From the NCBI GenBank assembly GCA_036897095.1, contig JAYMSP010000308.1, positions 1 through 58,952 of the forward strand: a DNA stretch of 58,952 nucleotides, given 5' to 3'. A program made the translations under genes and the position numbers. Of the stretch, positions 52,865-58,952 are shown in pieces. The notes below the pieces were generated by a model that made no database searches, was not told where the DNA came from, and saw nothing but the letters and a program-made list of their open reading frames with translations. Origin of the DNA: Plantago elongata (lineage: Eukaryota; Streptophyta; Magnoliopsida; Lamiales; Plantaginaceae). Position 1 is the first letter of the stretch, and each line of letters opens with the position of its first letter.

Positions 52865-53215
52865 ATGGATAAAAGTTCGCTTTTGGGGGATACGTTATGG
52901 TACATGAAAGATCTCCAGGATCGAATAAGAACGCTAGAGGAACGTGTGGCGGAGCAGAACAATGGAGCTATCATCATGGAGGATGAGGAATCTTCTGATG
53001 AGAGAGGCTGCATTTTCAAGCACTCGTTACCTGAAGTTGAAGCTAGAGTAGTGGATGGAAAGAGTATTCTTCTGAAAATCCAATGCGAAAGACGCAAGGG
53101 GATTCTTGTAAAGATAGTATTGGAACTGGAGAAGCTCAATCTGAGTATTGTTAGCACGAATGTCGCTCCATTTGGAAATTCGGCAGCTGTACTCGACATT
53201 ACTATTGTTGTTGAG
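52865..53215 (+). CDS. bHLH transcription factor (bHLH18/25/NAI1-like), helix-2 exon, partial
   Basis: These 117 codons start MDKSSLLGDTLWYMKDLQDR. This matches the second helix of the plant bHLH18/19/20/25 group, where the canonical form is MDKASVLGDAIKYLKQLQ. A leucine/glutamate-rich extension (RTLEERVAEQ) follows. An acidic linker and then an ACT-like domain come next (LPEVEARVVDGKSILLKIQC, RRKGILVKIVLELEKLNLSI, APFGNSAAVLDITIVVE). Proteins of this group are nuclear DNA-binding dimers. The exon follows a splice acceptor (CTTACAG) directly before the ATG codon, which is the position of an intron in this family, so the ATG is probably internal. The exon ends at GAG|GT in phase 0. The exon for the basic region and helix 1 is not visible in the window, so the gene is either 5'-truncated or has a very long upstream intron. 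Confidence 0.85.
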
Positions 53216-53299
53216 GTTTATAACATTTTATGTCATTTATAAAATTTTACTTAATAAAAATTTGTTTCTGCTAAATCTAAATCACATGTTATTCATCAG

Positions 53300-53368
53300 A
53301 TGGAGAAGAGTTTAAAGATTCCAGTGAGAGATGTGGTGACTACAGTTCGTTCTGCTCTGGAGGGGTAA
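53300..53368 (+). CDS. bHLH transcription factor, last exon
   Basis: After an 84-base intron (53,216-53,299, GT...ATTCATCAG) the frame continues for 22 codons to a TAA at 53,366-53,368. The residues (MEKSLKIPVRDVVTTVRSAL) match the usual end of this family's ACT-like domain, where a stretch such as LVKNLRSAL closes the protein. Joining the two exons gives an intact C-terminal 139 residues with no frame lesion, which argues that the coding sequence was under selection until recently. AT-rich sequence with TTGTAATATACTTGTATAGG near 53,440 could serve as 3' UTR. Confidence 0.85.
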   Translation: MEKSLKIPVRDVVTTVRSALEG

Positions 53369-53689
53369 TACGTGTTGAAGCTGAAGGAGGTCATATGTTG
53401 GTTCTTATGTAATTGTTGCCATATTAGTTCTGGAGAATTTGTAATATACTTGTATAGGAATCAGGCTTGTTAATGGTCTGCTGAGAGCTTAGATTGAGTT
53501 GTCAGTATTAGTACTATGAACATGATTTTCCAGCTAGTTATTCTGTACAATTACTTGATTCTGAATGTTGGCAGGATTCATAAGCATGATGAGTATGCAT
53601 ACATTTGCCAACTCGTATTAATTTACTTGATCACATGACATAAGCTAAAAATGAGGAATGATGAGTGTAAAACTGAAAGCAATGGGTGC
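53369..53689. other. 3' UTR and intergenic gap between bHLH and F-box pseudogene
   Basis: There are no open frames of note. AT-rich text contains several TTGTAAT and TGTA-type elements that could take part in plant polyadenylation of the bHLH transcript. No canonical AATAAA is seen nearby. The convergent F-box pseudogene ends at about 53,690, so the two 3' ends face each other about 320 bases apart. Confidence 0.4.
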
Positions 53690-54470
53690 TTAGCCGGGTG
53701 GGTCGACAACATGATGTTGTTCAAGCCATAGCTCGTCGTTCCATGTCTCTGTAAAGCTGAAGTTACCCAGTTCAGTTTTATTAATATCTGGCAACATTAT
53801 CAACTGCACATTGTCTTGGATTAATTGCCCATCTCTTCCTGTACTGGCATGATCAATAACATCTTTGTAAATGTTCAATATCACGACACTCCACGGTGAT
53901 GAACTAATGATGAATACCAGTGGATGAAACCGTTCATCGCAGTTGGTGGCTCAGAAGAGCTAATCATGAAGTTTTCTGCTCTCTTGACCTAGTCCATTTA
54001 CGAGTATCGAAAGAGTAAATCCATAAAGGTAAGTCCAAGCAATCCACTAGGCGCTGTTAAATTTTGTAGTTTGGATTTCGGAGCAAGTAATAATTTCTCT
54101 ATCTCATACAATAATGCCATACTGGGGAGTTCAAATTGTTCTGGTGGCTGTGGCAATTATTTGCGCTCACCGGTCATGATATTTATCACAAAGTAGAGGT
54201 TATCAGAGTGAAGTCCAGTTAGAATGAGAAGGCTGGAGCAAGAGATGAAGAAGCCAAAGTTATCGATGACTGGCCAACACAAAGCCTTTGGAATGACATG
54301 TTTCTTGCTTCCGCAACAGGCAATAGGTGCATATAAGGTGCGTCGTCAAAACCTAACATCTGACAATGAATCACCAATGAATCAGGTGTTGTCTGGATGA
54401 AAGCTAGCAGACGAAATTGCTTCTCTTTACCTGGCCAAACTTCGCGAAAGTAGTCGCTTGTTATCAACAT
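53690..54470 (-). pseudogene. F-box associated (FBA-type) protein, decayed
   Basis: Three frames of the minus strand carry successive pieces. Piece 1 (54,470-54,219) starts MLITSDYFREVWPGKEKQFR and includes FIQTTPDSLVIHC. Piece 2 (about 54,297-53,998) reads CSSLLILTGLHSDNLYFVIN, then IMTGERK, a TAA stop and LPQPPEQF. The sequence C-S-x-L-L...Y-F-V-x-N...T-x-E-R-x-x-LP is the usual landmark of plant F-box associated domains. Piece 3 (53,884-53,690) contains ILNIYKDVIDHASTGRDGQL and GNFSFTETWNDELWLEQHHV. F-box proteins recruit substrates to SCF ubiquitin ligases. The F-box itself is not evident. At least one in-frame stop and two frame changes make it non-functional. A TATATATA element at 54,616-54,623 lies upstream on this strand. 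The family call rests mainly on piece 2. Confidence 0.55.
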
Positions 54471-54945
54471 GGTCGTTATTGGATTGTTAATTCATCCGAT
54501 GAAGTCATGATATATGGTGAAAGTAGGAAACAAAAAGGTGATTACGATGGTGTGCAAAGATTGACTATGCTAATGTATTGGTGGATGGATGAATGCAAAT
54601 GGAGGATGTTGAGAGTATATATAGGATGAAATCAGAGAAATCCTTACAGTGATTGATATTGGGGTTTCATATCGAATATGGTACATAATGACATTATTAC
54701 CCTCTTAAAGATACTATTAGATGATTGGTTGATGAATGTTTGATCGCGTTTAGGATTTTTAATTTTTGTCAGTCGTGTTTGTAATATATACGTTTTTTGA
54801 CATGATGTGGTGAAGTCGGCTAATGCTTGTGTTAGGATTATCTGTTAGTATTTTTTATCAATCACTATATGACTTATCTTAGTACGTAAAGGTGACTAGT
54901 ACTCTTAGTTAACTTGAACATTGTAAAAGAAGAAATCACTTATTA
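54471..54945. other. Intergenic gap with former promoter side of the F-box pseudogene
   Basis: The sequence contains GAGAGTATATATAGGATG near 54,611-54,628, which on the minus strand reads as a plausible TATA box upstream of the F-box remnant. A 70-codon plus-strand frame (54,417-54,629) is antisense to that region and is not a gene. Bases 54,630-54,945 carry no recognised feature. Confidence 0.4.
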
Positions 54946-56223
54946 TGTTAGACTAGTAAAACTTGTATTAGGATTATTAGATCTCTGAATGTAATTTTAT
55001 ATTTTGAAGAAGGTCGTGAAGAAGGATTCTAGCAATGGAAATTAATCGAAGATTGATGAATGAAGATTGCACAAGTTTATGAAGACTAAAAGATTAAGAC
55101 TCCTCAGATAGACTATGGTCAGGGATCATAATGTAGAGTATATTATTTGCACAAAACAAGACTCTGATCATATGACATCATTGAGTATTGGAGACTATAG
55201 GACAAGAAATAGTACAATGCATTAATTATACCGGGTGGAAAGTCGCTCAATGTATAGTCCTCTCTTAAAATGAGAAAGGGACTTCTGAGTACTCATTTTG
55301 AGATATAAACGGATTGAATTTTTGAGTATGTCTAACGGATACTATTCAAACGACACTCATATTCATCTATAAATATCACCACTTAGAAGCTGAGAAATAC
55401 ACACATGAACTACGCTCATATTTACTTTCAAGCAAGTATACTCTCAAGCATCTCACTACCATGCTCCAAGCTTATTGTTGCAACTAAAAAACTCAAATAA
55501 TTACTAGTAGTTCTAAGTATCCTGAACCTATAACAAGAGATTTTTATTCGTGAAAGAGTTGAACTCTCAGATACCTTTCTAAAGCTCATTCTCTAGAATT
55601 GATACAAATTAGTTGGGCTAATAAAGGAGAAGCTTCCATACATTGAATAAGTGTGTCAAGTAGTTCTATCTGTTCAATGCTCTCTGAAAATATAACTGAA
55701 AAGTTATACAAGAAGCTTTCCTGACAATCAAAGCAAGGAGTACAGGAAGTGAGGAGTACATGAAATACTTGATTTCGGAAATCAAGGAATGCTCCAAAGT
55801 TATCTTCAGTACAGGAAGTGCTTGGCTCGAGGAGCTAGGGAACAACTCAGGGGGAACATTTAGTTGGGAACCATTTGTTTGTAGGAGTCTTAAAATAGGA
55901 TTATTGTGAGGAGAACTCAATTATCTGTTCTAGTGAATTCCAGGTCTCAGAAAAGGCCGAAATGGATTAGTTGTACGCCACTTCCAGATACCACTATATT
56001 TTTGTGTTAGTTACTTACTCGTATTTATCTTTCAAGCATAACAGACACACACATTAACAATGCAAAGCACAAAACTCGTTTATCTATCGTAAAGTCTTCC
56101 GCTCTCTGAATTTAAGTATGAGAAACCCTCCAGCTTATGAGAAATAGTGTTTATCGACGAAAGTTTGAAAGACTATTCCCCCCCCCTCTCCAGTCTTTTC
56201 CTTTCCCGTTATCTAGACCAACA
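54946..56223 (+). mobile_element. 5' LTR of a SIRE-like Ty1/copia retrotransposon
   Basis: The right end is fixed by the primer-binding site two bases later. The last bases, CTAGACCAACA (56,213-56,223), are a near inverted repeat of TGTTAGACTAG at 54,946, matching 9 of 11, so I place the start there. A second TGTTAGG at 54,830 is an alternative. The length of about 1.28 kb fits the long LTRs of the SIRE/Maximus lineage. Inside, TCTATAAATATC near 55,366-55,377 can act as the TATA box and CTAATAAAGG near 55,618 resembles a polyadenylation signal. A poly-C run occurs near 56,179-56,186. The 3' LTR and the target duplication would lie outside the window. Confidence 0.7.
55366..55377 (+). promoter_or_regulatory. 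TATA box of the copia LTR
   Basis: TCTATAAATATC lies about 420 bases into the proposed LTR, followed by sequence suited to transcription start (about 30 bases downstream ACACACATGAACTAC). It would define the U3/R boundary on the + strand. Assigned by position and match to the plant TATA consensus. Confidence 0.5.
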
Positions 56224-56225
56224 AG

Positions 56226-56237
56226 TGGTATCAGAGC
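56226..56237 (+). other. Primer-binding site, initiator tRNA-Met
   Basis: TGGTATCAGAGC is the standard plant copia primer-binding site, complementary to the 3' end of initiator methionine tRNA. It lies two bases after the LTR end (AACA|AG), as expected, and fixes both the strand and the LTR boundary. Confidence 0.93.
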
Positions 56238-56318
56238 ATGAGGTTCACAAGACTTCTGCACTGAACCTCGATCCCCATATATACAAAGGTTCTTGTCGCT
56301 TTTCGAGGACGTTTTAAT

Positions 56319-58464
56319 TTGTGTGTTAAGTGTGCAGTTTTGTCTCTGAGTGATAATCCCGTTCTAAAGCCTGAGATTTACGAGAAATGGAAGAACAACA
56401 TGATGATTCATCTTGAAGCTATCAGTGATGAGATGATTTATGTCATCAAGGAACGACCTATCAAAATCAGACAACTCAAGGAAATTATTGGAGTGTCTGA
56501 TGGTCGAAGAACCATTGACAAGGATGCTGAAGGTAGTGACACCTCTACTAGTGATAGTGGTCATGTTGCTACTGGTCAAGTTGAGTATGAAGTAAAGCCT
56601 CGTGAACTCTGGACATCGGAAGATGCCAAGTCACACAGGTTGGAGGGTCAAGTTCGTAACATCATTATTCGATCCACACCTGAGCATATACTGTTGCAAA
56701 CTGTGGTATACTAAAACGGGAAAAGTTGTCTGGCAATTGATTGAAGAAATCTGTGCCAGATCTGAGAAAACCAAGGAAAACAAGTTCGAAGTTCAAAAAC
56801 TGAAGTTCAAAACTTCAAACAGGTTCCACTGAAACTCTAGAAGAACTTGATTTTCGGTTTATTACTCTCATGACTAATATGGCTGCACTTGGAGAAAGTG
56901 ATAGATATTCAAATTTTGAGAAGGTGAAAACCATCATCAGAAGTTTGAACCAGAATTGGGAACATACCCAATATTTCTATTTTAACTAGCGAATGCCACA
57001 AATCATACCAGTAAAACTCTTTTAACATTTAGCCACTGTGAACTACGAGACAACCCAATGTGGTTTGGCTGCAGCTGAAAAGTCGCAAAGTGTTGCTCTA
57101 GTCACACAAGGTACTTCTGAAAAGAAGGATACCAAGGAAGTATCTGAAGAAAATGCTCTTGATGTTCGACACATTGAAATATGTAAGTCAATAGATAGAA
57201 AGGAGAAAAGCAAAAGGGAAGCTGAAAAAGCATCTTGGCCCAAACTATCATCACTACAAAAACATTCAGATGAACAATTGTCCGAACAACCCCGATTAGA
57301 AAGATGTTAGTATGGAAGTCGCTGAAATTGGAAATGATATATGCTTCTATTGTCAGAAACCTGGTCACTTCAAACGTGATTATCCTGCTTTCAACAAGCT
57401 CAAGGGAGGTGACAAAAAGGAGAGAAGGACTTTCAAAAGAACCCAAAGTGCTTTGCTCACTAAAGAGAGAAAGAAGATCCAAATACAACTTGATGCATTG
57501 GATATTGAGTCAGAATCTGATGATGAAGATTCAGATGACCAAAATTACCATTCCTAGAATTGTACGGTATTACTCACGATGTAATCACCTTTGGTCAGAA
57601 GAAGAATGACATGTGTGGAATTGTTGAGATAATGGTTCCCGACATCTCCAACTTTAAAATATGTCTTATGGCTTATGAGGTAACTAACACTTCACAATTC
57701 CTGTATTAAGAGAGTGATGATGATGGTATCAAGGATTTGGAATTGGTCAAAAGTGAACATGGTCGATACGAAATAGAAGTTTTGGTTGTTGAATATAAAA
57801 CCAAGATTCTGAAGAATGCAAAGAAACTCTTGAAAAAGAGGTTTCTAAGTTGGCCAAGGTATCTGAGAGCAAGGACGCTGAAATAGCATCTCTACAGTCT
57901 CGGATATCGGAGAATGAAAATTCTCATGAACTGGAATGATCTAAATAAAAAGATGAAGAAGCTTCTTTTGAAAATGATGAACTCAAAAAGAAAGAAATTT
58001 CCTTCAAATCATTTGTGAAAGCTAGTGACACTCTCACGGAGGTTCAATCATATTTGAAAAATCCTTATAAGAAAGGCGGACTTGTACTTGATGCTCAATC
58101 AAGTAGCTCCACTCCTCTGAAAAAGAGTGATGGAAGATTGACCTTTGTAAAATTCAACAGAAAGGTTCCCAAGAAACTTATAGCATTGGTAAAAAAGTTA
58201 AGGTTCTTGACAAAGGAAAGGCAGTTGCGACCAATCCTTTGAAGGAACAACAAGTCCCAAAGAAACTAGTGGAAAAGGTTTATGAAAAGTAATATGATCC
58301 AGACTTGCGATCATCCACAAAGTTTTATTACTAGAAAGGGAAGTATTGCAGGACTTGACGTATTCCCCACTGTACCAATATATGGATATAAGATGGTGCA
58401 GAAACTAGTAAGGCTGCTGAAAATCGTGTTCAGAGAGCAAATGGGATGCTTGAAATGGTATTGA
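56319..58464 (+). pseudogene. gag of SIRE-like copia element, frameshifted
   Basis: Pieces of one gag appear in order on the + strand in changing frames. At 56,319-56,714 an N-terminal segment includes NPVLKPEIYEKWKNNMMIHL, comparable to the NYxxWKxRM start of copia gag. About 56,828-56,985 reads TETLEELDFRFITLMTNMAA, then LGESDRYSNFEKVKTIIRSL, the UBN2-type gag core. At 57,038-57,310 is a charged segment. At 57,312-57,557 is a zinc knuckle and an acidic Ser/Glu/Asp stretch. A Lys/Glu coiled-coil region with internal stops (about 57,805-58,242) follows, then a further broken piece to 58,464. Gag forms the virus-like particle that packages element RNA. Several frameshifts and stops make this copy dead. 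Protease, integrase and reverse transcriptase are not present before the window ends. Confidence 0.75.
57342..57383 (+). other. gag zinc knuckle with lost last cysteine
   Basis: The residues CFYCQKPGHFKRDY show CX2CX4HX4 followed by Tyr instead of the expected Cys. The Tyr codon TAT at 57,381-57,383 would need one G-to-A change from TGT. CCHC knuckles bind element RNA in the particle, so this copy should no longer coordinate zinc fully. It fits the general decay of this gag. Confidence 0.8.
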
Positions 58465-58715
58465 CTATCGTGCTATCAGGCTAGTCCTCATGCAAAGGAC
58501 ATGACGATGGTGGAAAGCTAGAATTTTTTTATAGCAATTGTCAGAAGTGGAAGTAATCCCAAGCCAATGAAAAGATGAATGCCAGGGCTGGAAGAAACTT
58601 GGCCAGGAAGACTAACCTTGCTGAAAAACAAACTTAGAAACATGATAGGTCTCTGAAGCCACCACGAGGAACACCAAGTAACACTACAAGAAGGAAAATA
58701 GATCTTGAATCTAAT
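58465..58715 (+). pseudogene. Further copia internal sequence, no domain recognised
   Basis: The element's internal region continues with stops in every frame. Fragments such as KMNARAGRNLARKTNLAEKQ are charged and gag-like, but no protease motif appears. The stretch ends where a new LTR-like terminus begins at 58,716, so the rest of the element is displaced to beyond the window or lost. Confidence 0.4.
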
Positions 58716-58952
58716 TGTAACGCCCGGGATCAGGTTCAGACGTCAAGGATTACGACGAATATTACAAGTACATATTTATTAAAATACTATAATCATTATC
58801 CATTACAAACCAGATTTTCGGGATAATTAAAACGGAATAAAAACCAAAACACACATTAACTACACCAGCAGCGGAGACCCGTCAGTCCGTCTGGCGATTC
58901 TACCCAAGCCTGTCTTCGTGCTCAAAATCTGGGAAAGTAAATTATTGAAACA
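58716..58952. mobile_element. Probable start of a second, nested LTR element
   Basis: TGTAACGCCCGGGATCAGG is a common type of LTR start in plant Ty3 and Ty1 elements. It abruptly follows the decayed copia internal sequence, and its composition changes to GC-richer text (for example CAGCAGCGGAGACCCGTCAG). The other end, the primer-binding site and the target duplication lie outside the window, so the family and orientation are open. It could alternatively be an unrelated terminal repeat. Confidence 0.45.

Noticed and set aside
52852..53199. 115-codon frame antisense to the bHLH exon
   Set aside because: It is a shadow of the plus-strand exon, whose domain and splice sites are clear.
57043..57488. 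Minus-strand frames across gag
   Set aside because: They are antisense to the zinc-knuckle and charged segments of gag and show no domain of their own.

Overview
The window looks like nuclear DNA of a flowering plant, most likely a eudicot. The plant evidence is concentrated in the right-hand 8 kb: the 3' part of a bHLH transcription-factor gene of the bHLH18/19/25/NAI1 type with its ACT-like C-terminus, a Stowaway-type MITE nested inside a Mutator-like non-autonomous element, a decayed F-box (FBA-type) pseudogene, and the 5' end of a SIRE-like Ty1/copia retrotransposon with a long LTR, a tRNA-Met primer-binding site and a broken gag. A second LTR-like end begins near the right edge. The left 2.5 kb is ordinary gene-free plant-like intergenic DNA with a compound CA/CG/TA microsatellite.

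Between them (about 2,550-50,880) lie roughly 48 kb in which I can support no gene. The text of this block is peculiar. In three zones (about 2,550-9,640, 26,080-27,600 and 31,860-49,900) TpA is very common while CpA, TpG and CpG are scarce, stop codons saturate all frames, and CTA/TAG remain frequent. That is the dinucleotide pattern left by fungal repeat-induced point mutation (RIP: C to T at CpA), not the pattern usual for plant intergenic DNA. Two zones (about 9,640-26,080 and 27,600-31,860) are less altered. They hold a few GC-richer islands (9,640-9,745, 14,340-15,060, 19,790-19,860, 28,400-28,680), several perfect hairpins, and one unexplained open frame of about 150 codons. Whether the block is an old foreign insertion, a contaminant joined during assembly, or plant repeat DNA with an unusual mutation history cannot be decided from sequence alone.

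Layout: 1-2,550 intergenic with microsatellites; 2,550-50,880 AT-rich gene-free mosaic; 50,894-51,119 broken coding remnant; 51,130-51,995 Mutator-like element with a near 10-bp target duplication, containing a Stowaway-like MITE (51,448-51,711); 52,006-52,864 no gene seen; 52,865-53,368 bHLH 3' exons (+); 53,690-54,470 F-box pseudogene (-); 54,946-58,715 SIRE-like copia element (+); 58,716-58,952 start of another LTR-like sequence.

The genes do not form a pathway. The only possibly functional protein-coding sequence is the bHLH 3' end, and the exon carrying its basic region is not recognisable in the window.
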